A DNA stretch of 41,545 nt from a virus. Below the pieces are notes generated by a model. That model saw only the letters and a program-made list of their open reading frames with translations. It was not told where the DNA came from and searched no databases. This document shows positions 6,391-12,992 of this stretch, piece after piece (the first letter of the stretch is position 1; each line of letters starts with the position of its first letter). Where the stretch lies: positions 1 to 41,545 of the IMG/VR virus record IMGVR_UViG_3300042922_000482; one strand, given 5' to 3'. The position numbers and the translations under genes are program-made.

Positions 6391-7887
6391 CCCGAGCCAA
6401 AACGACACCGTGGCATCTCCGGCGTCCTGAGCAGCTCGGCCACCGGACTTCTCTCGATCGCCACGGGCATTCTGCTGCTCCCGCTGATCATCTCGACGGT
6501 CGGCAGCGGCCCGTACGGCGTATGGCTCGTCCTGATCGCCGTCGCCGCGTACCTCCAACTCACCGACCTCGGCATCGGTTCAGCGCTCATCCACTTCGGA
6601 TCGCGCACCCGCGGCGGCGCCGAGTTCGACGCGACGCCGGGGGGCATGCTCGGCGCAGCGCTGCTGTGGAACGCCGTGGCGGGTGTCGTCGGCGTTACCG
6701 GATTCGGGATCGCCGCGACCTTATACGTCTCGTCGGCGGATGCCGCTGCCGTTGTCGACCCCGCGACCGGACATGCGCTCGCGCTGCTCGGGGCGGTTGC
6801 GCTCAGCAGCATCCTGCTGAAACCGTTCGACGCGGTCCTCACCGGTGCCGGGGAGCTCCCGGTCGAACGACGGAACATGTTCATCGGTCTGAGCGCCCGG
6901 ATCGTCGTCACGCTGCTCGGATGCCTCGTCTTCGAGTCGCTCCTGGTTGTCGCGATCGCCGAGGTTGTCGCGATCGTTCTCCCGTCAATCATCTCGATGA
7001 CCATCGTTCTGCGCCGCATCACCCGGCCGCACTGGTCTCGAGCGACATTCGCGACGCTGCGCTTCATGTGGCGGTTCAGTCTCCGCTCGTTCGCGACCGC
7101 ATCGGTGGGCATGCTCATCCTGCAGGTCGGCACGGTGCTCGTCGCGATCGTCGCGACCCCTAGCGCCGTCACCTACTTCACTGCCGCCTTCCGGGTGTAC
7201 ACCGGAGTTCGGCAGGTTTTCTCGTGGACGACCGACCCCTTCAAATCGATGCTCGCTCGCGTGTTTGTGGGCGACCATCGGCAGGGGCGCCAGATCGTCA
7301 TGACCCTCGGGTTCATCTCGCTGCTGGTCGCCGGCACAGGATGCGCGATCATCATCCTGCTCGCGGAGGATTTCACGCGGATCTGGCTGGGAGCCGACGT
7401 TCCGACCGGGACCATCGCGCTCACGATCATGATCCTCCTGAGTGGCATCGTCCTCAACTCGATCCACGTCCAGTTCGTCCCCGCCGCCGACGCACTCGGC
7501 CGCCCCGCCGCGTTCCTCGGGCTTCAGGTCCTGTGGCTCGTGCTGTACGTCGTGCTCGGACTCTGGCTCGGCTCGCTCTGGGGAACCGTCGGCGTCGCTG
7601 CCGCATTCGCGCTGCCGCTGCTCATCGTCGAACCGCTCTACGTGATGCGCGCCCGCGCGGTCCTCGGCTTCTCGACAACCGAGTGGCTGAGGAACACCAT
7701 CCGGCCGGCCGCCTCCATCGTCGTTCCGCCGGCTCTCATCGGATCTGCGATAGCGCTCCTCTTCCCGAGCATCGGCAATCTCGTCGGCGCCACCGTCGTC
7801 GCGGTGTCCGTGGTCGGCACGCTCTACGCCTTGCGCCGACGCCCACCTGTCTCCAATGTCCCCGAACTGCTACGAACTGAGCTGTGA
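6388..7887 (+). CDS. Polysaccharide flippase, Wzx/MOP-exporter type
   Basis: 499 residues with about a dozen hydrophobic helices along the whole length. The N-terminal pattern (SSSATGLLSIATGILLLPLI, then GPYGVWLVL and LTDLGIGSALIHF) is characteristic of the oligosaccharide-flippase (RfbX/Wzx) branch of the MOP exporter superfamily. A cytoplasmic turn near residue 155 and a positive C-terminus (LRRRPP) fit the usual topology. The family moves lipid-linked glycan units across the plasma membrane. A full-length copy with an intact frame on a phage is unusual and suggests lysogenic conversion of a surface glycan. It has its own predicted promoter and ends at a strong bidirectional terminator, so it is a self-contained moron. 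Base use is slightly less GC-extreme than the capsid genes. Confidence 0.85.
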   Translation: MPEPKRHRGISGVLSSSATGLLSIATGILLLPLIISTVGSGPYGVWLVLIAVAAYLQLTDLGIGSALIHFGSRTRGGAEFDATPGGMLGAALLWNAVAGVVGVTGFGIAATLYVSSADAAAVVDPATGHALALLGAVALSSILLKPFDAVLTGAGELPVERRNMFIGLSARIVVTLLGCLVFESLLVVAIAEVVAIVLPSIISMTIVLRRITRPHWSRATFATLRFMWRFSLRSFATASVGMLILQVGTVLVAIVATPSAVTYFTAAFRVYTGVRQVFSWTTDPFKSMLARVFVGDHRQGRQIVMTLGFISLLVAGTGCAIIILLAEDFTRIWLGADVPTGTIALTIMILLSGIVLNSIHVQFVPAADALGRPAAFLGLQVLWLVLYVVLGLWLGSLWGTVGVAAAFALPLLIVEPLYVMRARAVLGFSTTEWLRNTIRPAASIVVPPALIGSAIALLFPSIGNLVGATVVAVSVVGTLYALRRRPPVSNVPELLRTEL

Positions 7888-7895
7888 ACAACGAC

Positions 7896-7939
7896 AACGC
7901 CCCGGCGCCCCTCCATCACGGAGCGGATGCCGGGGCGTT
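7896..7939. terminator. Bidirectional rho-independent terminator
   Basis: AACGCCCCGGC (7896-7906) pairs perfectly with GCCGGGGCGTT (7929-7939), an 11-bp stem with a 22-base loop followed by TTTCG. It lies between the convergent stops of the flippase (7887) and acyltransferase (7946) genes and can serve both. Confidence 0.85.
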
Positions 7940-7945
7940 TCGTCG

Positions 7946-9022
7946 TTAGGCGGGAAGCGTCGCCGCCCGGTCTGGGACGGCCTTCGCGGCAGCCTTCGCA
8001 TCGAGCTGCCGCCTCCACAGCTGAACGGGCTTCTCGACGATCCACCAACTCAGTGTGGCGGCAAGGATCGTCAGCACGATCGATGCGACTGGTGCCCACG
8101 CCGGCGCCGGGTCCCACACCATCCACGTGACGATCGGGTAGTTCCAGAGGTACGCGGCGTAGGAGATCGTTCCAAGCCATAGCAGGGGGGCGAGAGCCTT
8201 TGTCGGGAGGTCGCGCCAGGCGCTCCAGACGTAGATGAGGACAACGGTGACGAGCGCGACTGCGGGCCCGACGGTGTAGTAAGTCCACGCTTCGTCGATG
8301 TCCTCGCGGACGAACGTGAGCGCGATCAGAGCGGTGAACGCGCCCCATCCGGCGATGTGTCGGGCGACTGGCGTGGCGGGGATGAGGCGGCGGAGGTTCC
8401 CCTCCCACAGCTTGGCCGCGGCGCCGATCAGCATCGCGATTGCCCAGGAGCTCGGGAACGGGTAGATGCGGTAGACGTCGGGTTCGGCGACGAACACGGT
8501 TGCCGTGAGGACCAGCATGATGGCGACCGCCGAGCCGGCCACGAGAGCACCCACTCGCTTCCACCGGATGCCGAGTGTGAGCAGGATGGGCCACACGAGG
8601 TAGAACTGCTCCTCCGTTGCCAGCGTCCACAGGTGCCCGATCGCCGCGGTGCCGTGGTCGTACGGGAGGTTGCCGGTGTAGGTGATGCCGGTGAAGAAGA
8701 CGCGGGCGACGCCCTCGAGGTCGCCGTCGCCGAGAGGGTTCCAGGTGAGCATCACCGCGGCGACGACGACGAGAAGAGTGAGCATGGGCGGGAACAGGCG
8801 TAGCGCACGGTTCCGGTAGAACCGCCCGTACCGCACGCGCCCGTACTTCGAGATGTCCGCGGTCAGCAGTCCCGTGATGAGGTACCCGCTGAGGGTGAAG
8901 AAGGCGACGACGCCGACGATCCCGGCGATGCCGCCGGATTCTGGCCAGGCGTGGCGGATGAGGACGAAGGCGATGGCGATGCCGCGGATCAGGTCGAGGC
9001 CTGCGATGCGTCCGTGTGTCAC
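7946..9022 (-). CDS. Membrane O-acyltransferase, acyltransferase family 3 (OafA-like)
   Basis: 358 residues from the GTG at 9022. Family signatures: an N-terminal LIRGIAIAFVLIRH (residues 11-24; the R and H of the conserved first helix), VAFFTLSGYLITGLL, YGRFYRNRALRLFPP, and HLWTLATEEQFYLVWP, which is close to the family consensus. About ten hydrophobic helices follow. These enzymes transfer acetyl or other short acyl groups to surface polysaccharides. The start follows the stop of the 99-residue gene by only four bases, so the two may be coupled. A TACAGT box also lies six bases upstream, so a leaderless transcript is possible. With the flippase it forms a surface-glycan modification pair. 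An open extension upstream of 9022 is Arg/Pro-rich and unlikely to be translated. Confidence 0.9.
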   Translation of the reverse strand: MTHGRIAGLDLIRGIAIAFVLIRHAWPESGGIAGIVGVVAFFTLSGYLITGLLTADISKYGRVRYGRFYRNRALRLFPPMLTLLVVVAAVMLTWNPLGDGDLEGVARVFFTGITYTGNLPYDHGTAAIGHLWTLATEEQFYLVWPILLTLGIRWKRVGALVAGSAVAIMLVLTATVFVAEPDVYRIYPFPSSWAIAMLIGAAAKLWEGNLRRLIPATPVARHIAGWGAFTALIALTFVREDIDEAWTYYTVGPAVALVTVVLIYVWSAWRDLPTKALAPLLWLGTISYAAYLWNYPIVTWMVWDPAPAWAPVASIVLTILAATLSWWIVEKPVQLWRRQLDAKAAAKAVPDRAATLPA

Positions 9023-9026
9023 GCGC

Positions 9027-9326
9027 TCACTGTAGCGGTGGGATTGGCGCTCCGTGGCGTGGGATGCCTCGCCGACGTCGGCCCTCGGCGACCCAGGTCG
9101 CGGTTCCGGGGAGCATGCGCAGAGCAGTCGCGAGCGTGCTGGTCTCGGCGGCGTCGAAATAGCCGGCCCAGATCCCCGCCGCTTGCGCCAGGACGTCGTC
9201 ACGCCCGTCCGCTGCAGCGATGAGCTCGGCGATGACTGGTGCGGGGTCGCGGGTGTACTGGTTGCGGGCGCAGATCGCGGACAGCGTCACGTCCAGCATG
9301 GTGTCCTGGTCGAGCGGTGATCTCAT
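9027..9326 (-). CDS. Hypothetical protein, 99 aa
   Basis: The ATG at 9326 is chosen because GAGAAAGGGG lies upstream on the complement, a good ribosome binding site. The product is soluble, helical in its first 70 residues (around ARNQYTRDPAPVIAEL and AGIWAGYF), with an Arg-rich linker before a Pro-rich tail. It resembles small orphan proteins common in actinophages, but I cannot name a family. A TACGAT box (9362-9367 on the complement) may be its promoter. It is transcribed towards, and probably with, the acyltransferase gene. Confidence 0.65.
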   Translation of the reverse strand: MRSPLDQDTMLDVTLSAICARNQYTRDPAPVIAELIAAADGRDDVLAQAAGIWAGYFDAAETSTLATALRMLPGTATWVAEGRRRRGIPRHGAPIPPLQ

Positions 9327-9375
9327 GGCCGGGTTCCCCTTTCTCCGGCCGAGAGGATGCCATCGTACGCCGACA

Positions 9376-9381
9376 TAGGCT
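9376..9381 (+). promoter_or_regulatory. -10 box TAGGCT for the zinc-ribbon gene
   Basis: TAGGCT is followed by six bases and the ATG at 9388, predicting a leaderless transcript. The same hexamer recurs at 24595-24600. Confidence 0.5.
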
Positions 9382-9387
9382 GGCCGC

Positions 9388-9567
9388 ATGGACGAGCCCG
9401 AAGACGACTTCGACATCGGCTCGGAGCCGCGCTGCGAGGTCTGCGGCACGGTCATGCGTACCGTCGACGGTGGCTACCAGTGCGGCGGCTGCGGGTGGGA
9501 GATCGACATCCCGTGGATCGAGCGGCCGGATGCCGGCGACGAGCTACCAGGCATCCGCGGCGGCTGA
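9388..9567 (+). CDS. Small zinc-ribbon protein, 59 aa
   Basis: 59 residues with two CxxC pairs: CEVCG and CGGCG separated by 13 residues (a TVMRTVDGGYQ segment), a classic zinc ribbon. Flanks are acidic (DEPEDDFD at the N-terminus). There is no Shine-Dalgarno sequence; a TAGGCT box six bases before the ATG suggests leaderless expression. Possible roles include binding nucleic acid or RNA polymerase, but nothing in the sequence decides. It starts a short rightward pair with the DUF3263-like gene, just before attP, so it is a candidate lysogeny-expressed gene. Confidence 0.65.
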   Translation: MDEPEDDFDIGSEPRCEVCGTVMRTVDGGYQCGGCGWEIDIPWIERPDAGDELPGIRGG

Positions 9568-9600
9568 CCGCGTGTCGGTGGCCCGGCGGAGAATCGGGGC

Positions 9601-9840
9601 ATGCCCACCACCGCTGAACTGCTCGACTTCGAGGCTGCTCATCCGACGTGGACCGGCAAGAAGGACGAGCTCTGCATTTCGGTGCTCGGGCTGCGGCCGG
9701 CCCGGTACTACGTGCTGTTGCACCGTGCGGTCGAGACGCGCGAGGCGCTTGAGCATGACCCGGTGACGACGCACCGCGTGCTGCGGCGTCTCGCTCGCGC
9801 GAACGCGTCGCGCCGTGCCGGCGGTCGGCTCGCGTCGTGA
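9601..9840 (+). CDS. DUF3263-like protein
   Basis: 79 residues. The pattern LLDFEAAHP-W...KK-E-...LGL-PARYY-LLHR...ALEHDP..THRVLRRLARAN matches what I know of DUF3263, a short helical family found in actinobacteria and their phages, likely a helix-turn-helix that senses or binds DNA. The function is uncharacterised. GGAG lies eight bases before the ATG; GAGAAT six bases before could instead be a degenerate -10 box. It is the last gene before attP. Confidence 0.75.
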   Translation: MPTTAELLDFEAAHPTWTGKKDELCISVLGLRPARYYVLLHRAVETREALEHDPVTTHRVLRRLARANASRRAGGRLAS

Positions 9841-9864
9841 GTGGCCGCCGGCGACGGATGCAAG

Positions 9865-9885
9865 CCATGGTTTACCCATGGTTTT
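9865..9885. repeat. attP left arm: tandem CCATGGTTT pair
   Basis: Two CCATGGTTT units start at 9865 and 9876, 11 bp apart. The same 21-bp arrangement recurs exactly at 10073-10093, on the other side of the attP core. Paired arm sites flanking a core are what a lambda-type tyrosine integrase needs. Confidence 0.8.
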
Positions 9886-9890
9886 GCGCA

Positions 9891-9964
9891 TGTACTTAGT
9901 TGTACTTTGATGTACCGCAACCGCCGAGAGCCGCGGAAAGTACAGCAAAGTACACGATGGTACG
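9891..9964. promoter_or_regulatory. Mirrored, helically phased TGTACTT array left of the attP core
   Basis: Copies in one orientation start at 9891 (TGTACTTAG), 9901 (TGTACTTTG) and 9911 (TGTACC). Inverted copies end at 9944 (GAAAGTACA) and 9954 (CAAAGTACA), with a GGTAC remnant at 9959-9963. Spacing is 10 bp throughout, one helical turn. Such phased repeats are typical of excisionase or accessory-factor binding. Confidence 0.65.
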
Positions 9965-9975
9965 GCGCACGTCGA

Positions 9976-10014
9976 AAACGGGGGTTACGGGTTCAAGTCC
10001 CGTAGTCGGCTCCA
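9976..10014. other. attP core: 3' end of a host tRNA gene
   Basis: The segment reproduces the 3' part of a tRNA: T-stem ACGGG (9987-9991), T-loop TTCAAGT (9992-9998), T-stem CCCGT (9999-10003), acceptor strand AGTCGGC (10004-10010), discriminator T and CCA (10012-10014). There is no 5' half, D-arm or anticodon here, so it is not a tRNA gene. It lies next to the integrase gene between identical arm repeats. Integration would restore the host tRNA. The GCCGACT/AGTCGGC acceptor suggests a tRNA-Thr type gene, but the isotype is uncertain. Confidence 0.85.
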
Positions 10015-10041
10015 AAAAGGCCAGGTCAGCCCACTAAATCT

Positions 10042-10068
10042 CCCCGATCCGTACAACGCGGATCGGGG
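10042..10068. terminator. Hairpin between attP and int, probable terminator
   Basis: CCCCGATCC (10042-10050) pairs perfectly with GGATCGGGG (10060-10068) around a nine-base loop. It lies just past the integrase stop on the complement and could end the leftward lysogeny operon. There is no long U tract. Confidence 0.6.
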
Positions 10069-10072
10069 CGAT

Positions 10073-10093
10073 CCATGGTTTACCCATGGTTTT
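10073..10093. repeat. attP right arm: tandem CCATGGTTT pair
   Basis: Exact second copy of the repeat at 9865-9885, with units at 10073 and 10084. It abuts the integrase stop codon. Confidence 0.8.
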
Positions 10094-11253
10094 CAGGTGA
10101 ACAGCTTCGACAGAACAAGTGCGCTCGCCGGGCCGCGATGGACCTCGTCGGCGTAGTGCGCCTCCGTCGTCTTCTTATCCTCGTGGCCGAGCTGATCCTT
10201 CGCGGCCTCGATCCCGAGCTCGTCGCGGATGACGGTCGCCACGGTCTTGCGGAAGCTCTTCGGGGTGATGCCTGCGTACGGCGTCCCCGCGAGCGCGGCG
10301 CGCCAGGTCGTGCGGTAGTTGTTCGGGTGTCGGAAGGTGCCGACCGCTGACGGGAAGACGAACTCGGTGTACGACGCGACGCGGCGGCGCATGAGCATCT
10401 CGACGACCTCCGTCGGCAGCTCGAGCTCGCGGTAGCCGGCGTCGGTCTTCGTGAAGTCCTGGACGAAGAATCGCTCGTCGCGGTCCTGCGCGATCGTGCG
10501 CCGCACGACGACGCGATGCTTCGCGAGGTCGACCGCGTCCCATTGCAGCGCGAGCAGCTCGCCCGTGCGCATGCCGGTCCCGATGATCATGTCCGTCGTG
10601 TCGAGCAGCGTGCTCGCGCGTGCGAGTCGGCGGCGCCGGTCGTTCTCGGGGCGTGGCTCGGTACCTGCGTCCCACTGCTCGAATCGGGACCGGATGCCGC
10701 GGACTACCTCGAGGTCAGGCGCAGCTGCGCGTCGGGTGCGCTTCGGGCGCTCGGGCTTTGGAACGTCGGCCATCGGGTTCGGCCGGACGGCGCCGTGCCG
10801 CGCCGCGAGCGTGAACATCCCGCGCAGGACGACGTGCACCGTCGCCGCGGTTCCGTGACCGGACGACGTCGCGACGGCCAAGATGAAGCGATCGAGCTTC
10901 GGGACGGTCGCCTCCTGCAGTCGCACTGACCCGAGGCCGCGGTCGATGTGCTTGATCGCATTCCGGTAGGTACGGATCGATCCCTCGGCCAGCCGGGCAC
11001 GGGAGTCGATCCACTTCTGCGCGAGCTCCGAGACGGTCGATGTTCCGGTGATCTCGTCGCTCGCCGGCGCCAGCCGTGCTTTCAGGGCGCGCACGAGGTT
11101 CCGCTCGGACTCTGCCGCCGTCTTGCCCTGGCGCTGCATCAGCCGCGTGACACCGTCGGCGTCGCGGTAATAGGCGAACGCGGTCGGCTTACCGTCGACC
11201 GTCGTGCGTCGGATGCGGCCCCACGTCTCGAGCTCGAGAGGCGGGCGTGCCAT
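10093..11253 (-). CDS. int: Tyrosine integrase
   Basis: 386 residues from the ATG at 11253, the last gene of the leftward lysogeny operon, overlapping the ImmA-like gene by one base. An N-terminal arm-binding domain (residues 1-60) is followed by a SAM-like core-binding domain (about 70-160: SELAQKWIDS, RTYRNAIKHID) and the catalytic domain. Catalytic residues: Arg229 (GTGMRTGELLALQW), Lys269 (FTKTDAGYR), Arg335 in PKSFRKT, His357 (LGHEDKKTTEAHY) and nucleophile Tyr367. Box II has Lys332 where His is usual (HxxR becomes KxxR), a variation I believe is tolerated in actinophage integrases. The attP site lies directly downstream. Upstream in-frame extensions are Arg-rich and not supported. Confidence 0.95.
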   Translation of the reverse strand: MARPPLELETWGRIRRTTVDGKPTAFAYYRDADGVTRLMQRQGKTAAESERNLVRALKARLAPASDEITGTSTVSELAQKWIDSRARLAEGSIRTYRNAIKHIDRGLGSVRLQEATVPKLDRFILAVATSSGHGTAATVHVVLRGMFTLAARHGAVRPNPMADVPKPERPKRTRRAAAPDLEVVRGIRSRFEQWDAGTEPRPENDRRRRLARASTLLDTTDMIIGTGMRTGELLALQWDAVDLAKHRVVVRRTIAQDRDERFFVQDFTKTDAGYRELELPTEVVEMLMRRRVASYTEFVFPSAVGTFRHPNNYRTTWRAALAGTPYAGITPKSFRKTVATVIRDELGIEAAKDQLGHEDKKTTEAHYADEVHRGPASALVLSKLFT

Positions 11254-11705
11254 CAGTGCACCGTCTCGCGGTGATGCCACATGCCGGCGCCCATGCGGGC
11301 CTGCACGTAGACGGTGTCGCCGAAGCGAGACAGGATGCGCTGGAACGCTTCGACGATGTCGGCCGTGACGTCGAGTTCGAGCGCGATCGCGTCGGGGTGC
11401 CCGGCGTGGATCGATTCGGCGAGCTTGTAGGCGTCGATATCGATGAGCCGAAGCGCTGCCCACTCATCCGCACGGCGTTCCATCTTCGCGTTCGCCGGAC
11501 CGAACATGCTGGGCTCGTCGCCGAAAACAGCGTGCGCGCACTCGTGCGCGAGCACGGAGCGGTGCAGCCGCCGAGGCATCCCGGGCTGCAGTCGGATTAG
11601 GCGGCGGTGGTGGAGGTACTCACCGTCGCGGTCCTCGTCGAGCGCGACGTAGCGGACGCGCACGCCGAGGTCGCGCAGTGTCTGGCGTATGTGCTCGTCG
11701 GTCAC
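11253..11705 (-). CDS. ImmA/IrrE-family metallopeptidase
   Basis: 150 residues. The HExxH zinc motif is HECAHA at residues 54-59, preceded by LIRLQPGMPRRLHRSVLAHE, the usual strand-helix arrangement of ImmA/IrrE proteins. A further acidic ligand probably lies in MERRADEWAA around residue 75-80, also typical. In ICEBs1 and related elements ImmA cleaves the adjacent ImmR repressor to trigger induction. Here the gene overlaps the repressor upstream by four bases (ATGA) and the integrase downstream by one, so the same logic is likely. The target is inferred, not shown. Confidence 0.9.
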   Translation of the reverse strand: MTDEHIRQTLRDLGVRVRYVALDEDRDGEYLHHRRLIRLQPGMPRRLHRSVLAHECAHAVFGDEPSMFGPANAKMERRADEWAALRLIDIDAYKLAESIHAGHPDAIALELDVTADIVEAFQRILSRFGDTVYVQARMGAGMWHHRETVH

Positions 11706-12115
11706 GTGTCGGCGTCCTCTCCGCGGTCGCGGCCCTTCTTCTTGGCGATGGCCCGATCATCTTGCGCGGAACCTCGGACACCGAAGCGCCCGACGGTGAC
11801 GTTGCTCGGCGCTCGGCGTTCAACGCGATCGAGGAGCTCGCGTGCCAGCTCGACCTCCGAGAGATCCTCGGCGCCGATCTTCACCTCGCGGATGTTCGCC
11901 TCGTCGTCGGTGATGTACTCCGACTCGGCCAGCGCCTCGATCACAGAACGGCCGTAGGCGCGAGCGAACTTCAGGACGAACTCGACGGCGGGCCGGCTGC
12001 CCTGCTTCCAACGCGTCACGTTCGACTTGTCGATGCCGACGACGTCGGCGATCTCCTTCGCCTGCACGTCGCCAGCGACGACCTGTACGTACTTCCACCA
12101 GCGGGTCTCGTTCAC
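11702..12115 (-). CDS. Immunity repressor (helix-turn-helix)
   Basis: 137 residues from the GTG at 12115, chosen because TACAGT lies seven bases upstream with TTGCGC 17 bases further, and because residues upstream are Cys-rich noise. The HTH spans about residues 17-45 (QAKEIADVVGIDKSNVTRWKQ), followed by a helical region (VEFVLKFARAYGRSVIEAL). The acidic C-terminal half contains EDLSEVELARELLDRVE and ends in a highly charged, probably disordered tail (KKKGRDRGED), which may be where the neighbouring peptidase acts. It heads the leftward repressor - peptidase - integrase operon and faces the Cro-like gene across the operator region. Confidence 0.85.
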   Translation of the reverse strand: MNETRWWKYVQVVAGDVQAKEIADVVGIDKSNVTRWKQGSRPAVEFVLKFARAYGRSVIEALAESEYITDDEANIREVKIGAEDLSEVELARELLDRVERRAPSNVTVGRFGVRGSAQDDRAIAKKKGRDRGEDADT

Positions 12116-12122
12116 GGTCCTC

Positions 12123-12151
12123 ACTGTAGTTGCGTACGCGCAACAGCGCAA
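12123..12151 (-). promoter_or_regulatory. Leftward lysogeny promoter
   Basis: On the complement: -35 TTGCGC (12146-12151), a 17-base spacer and -10 TACAGT (12123-12128), seven bases before the repressor GTG. The spacer contains the whole GTTGC-N6-GCAAC palindrome at 12129-12144, so repressor binding there should control its own synthesis. Confidence 0.75.
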
Positions 12152-12233
12152 GCGAGTGCAGCAACCCAATTTGTGGTTGCACAAGCGCACCGCATCGCTT
12201 ACGCTCAGTTGCACACCAGCAACCCGAAGTTGC
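12129..12233. promoter_or_regulatory. Operator cluster of GTTGC/GCAAC half-sites
   Basis: Seven half-sites lie between the divergent genes: GTTGC at 12129, 12176, 12208 and 12229; GCAAC at 12140, 12161 and 12219. Two form identical 16-bp palindromes, GTTGC-N6-GCAAC, at 12129-12144 and 12208-12223. GCAACC and GGTTGC (12161-12180) form a wider palindrome over the -35 of the rightward promoter. This is the expected layout of a CI/Cro-type switch. Confidence 0.8.
12177..12205 (+). promoter_or_regulatory. Rightward early promoter
   Basis: -35 TTGCAC (12177-12182), a 17-base spacer and -10 TACGCT (12200-12205). The -35 overlaps one GTTGC half-site and the transcription start would fall within or beside the palindrome at 12208-12223. 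It should drive the Cro-like gene and the whole early operon. Confidence 0.75.
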
Positions 12234-12258
12234 AGCACACCTATCCGAAGGGGGAGAG

Positions 12259-12528
12259 ATGGCCACGCTGATCATCGACTCCGAGCGATTCAAGCAGCTG
12301 CGAGCCGAGCAGGGACTCGACACCGTTCAGAGTCTCGCGGCCGCACTCGGCGTCGACAAGGGAACCGCCTCCCGCGTTCTGAATGGCAAGGCGGCGCCCG
12401 GACCTCACTTCATCTCGTCCGTGCTGCTGACGTTCCCCGTGAAATTCGAGGACGTCTTCACGATCGTCACCGGCGACGACCACGCCAACGAAGCAGCAGC
12501 CCCGCTCGAGCTGGCGGCCGCATCATGA
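12259..12528 (+). CDS. Cro/C1-type helix-turn-helix protein
   Basis: 89 residues with GGGGGAG before the ATG. The HTH core is in TVQSLAAALGVDKGTASRVL (about residues 22-41), typical of the XRE/Cro family, followed by GPHFISSVLLTFPVKFEDVF, which completes the fold. First gene of the rightward operon, divergent from the repressor across shared operators, so it probably acts as Cro. The four-base overlap (ATGA) with the Xis-like gene indicates co-translation. Confidence 0.85.
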   Translation: MATLIIDSERFKQLRAEQGLDTVQSLAAALGVDKGTASRVLNGKAAPGPHFISSVLLTFPVKFEDVFTIVTGDDHANEAAAPLELAAAS

Positions 12529-12752
12529 GCACCTCACCGGAGCGCTCGGGGCGCGTTCTCACCACTCGCTCGGCAGCGGAATTCTGCGGCATGGCATACC
12601 AGACCTTCCGCAATCTGCTCGCGGCGGGGGAGGGGCCGAAGGTGTTCAAGCAGGGACGCCTGAATGCGTTCTACGAAGTGGACCTCGACGCCTGGCTGCG
12701 CAGTCGTGTCGTCGACCCCGCTGCCGAGACGACGACGGCGGCAGCAGCATGA
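12525..12752 (+). CDS. Excisionase-like / MerR-type winged-helix protein
   Basis: 75 residues. VLTTRSAAEFCGMAYQTFRNLLAAGEGPKVFKQG followed by FYEVDLDAWL is the pattern of small excisionase/AlpA-type DNA-binding proteins: helix-turn-helix, a wing around a basic turn, then 'DLDAWL'. The tail is Thr/Ala-rich. Expected role is directionality of the integrase, with the phased TGTACTT array at attP as a plausible target. A general regulator is the alternative. Both ends overlap neighbours by four bases. Confidence 0.75.
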   Translation: MSTSPERSGRVLTTRSAAEFCGMAYQTFRNLLAAGEGPKVFKQGRLNAFYEVDLDAWLRSRVVDPAAETTTAAAA

Positions 12753-12955
12753 CCGCGCGCGTGCTGCTCCTCTGCGGCCTCGTCCTGCTCGCGTTCGACG
12801 TGGCCCGGCTGAACATCACCGGGGTCGCGCTCCTCGGGATCGTGCTGATGACGATCTCGGCTTTCCTGGCCGGAGTCTTCACCCGCGAGTTCTGGATCGC
12901 GGACGACGAGACCTCCGCCCGGCTCAGTGCCATCGACCAGGAGATCGGCCGATGA
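12749..12955 (+). CDS. Small two-pass membrane protein
   Basis: 68 residues with two hydrophobic helices (about residues 3-21 and 25-45), a short turn between them and an acidic C-terminal tail (DDETSARLSAIDQEIG) predicted to be cytoplasmic. The ATG overlaps the previous stop. Position second after cro suggests an early membrane function such as superinfection exclusion, but nothing in the sequence proves it. Confidence 0.65.
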   Translation: MTARVLLLCGLVLLAFDVARLNITGVALLGIVLMTISAFLAGVFTREFWIADDETSARLSAIDQEIGR

Positions 12956-12992
12956 GCTTCCCCGTCACCGCGTAGCCCCCACACTCCCGAGT

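Noticed and set aside
9976-10014. A phage tRNA gene
   Set aside because: Only the T-arm and acceptor 3' strand are present; there is no D-arm, anticodon arm or 5' acceptor, so it is an attachment site.
12952-12975. Seven-codon frame after the two-pass membrane protein
   Set aside because: An ATGA overlap is present but the product (MSFPVTA) is too short to call; it may merely recycle ribosomes.
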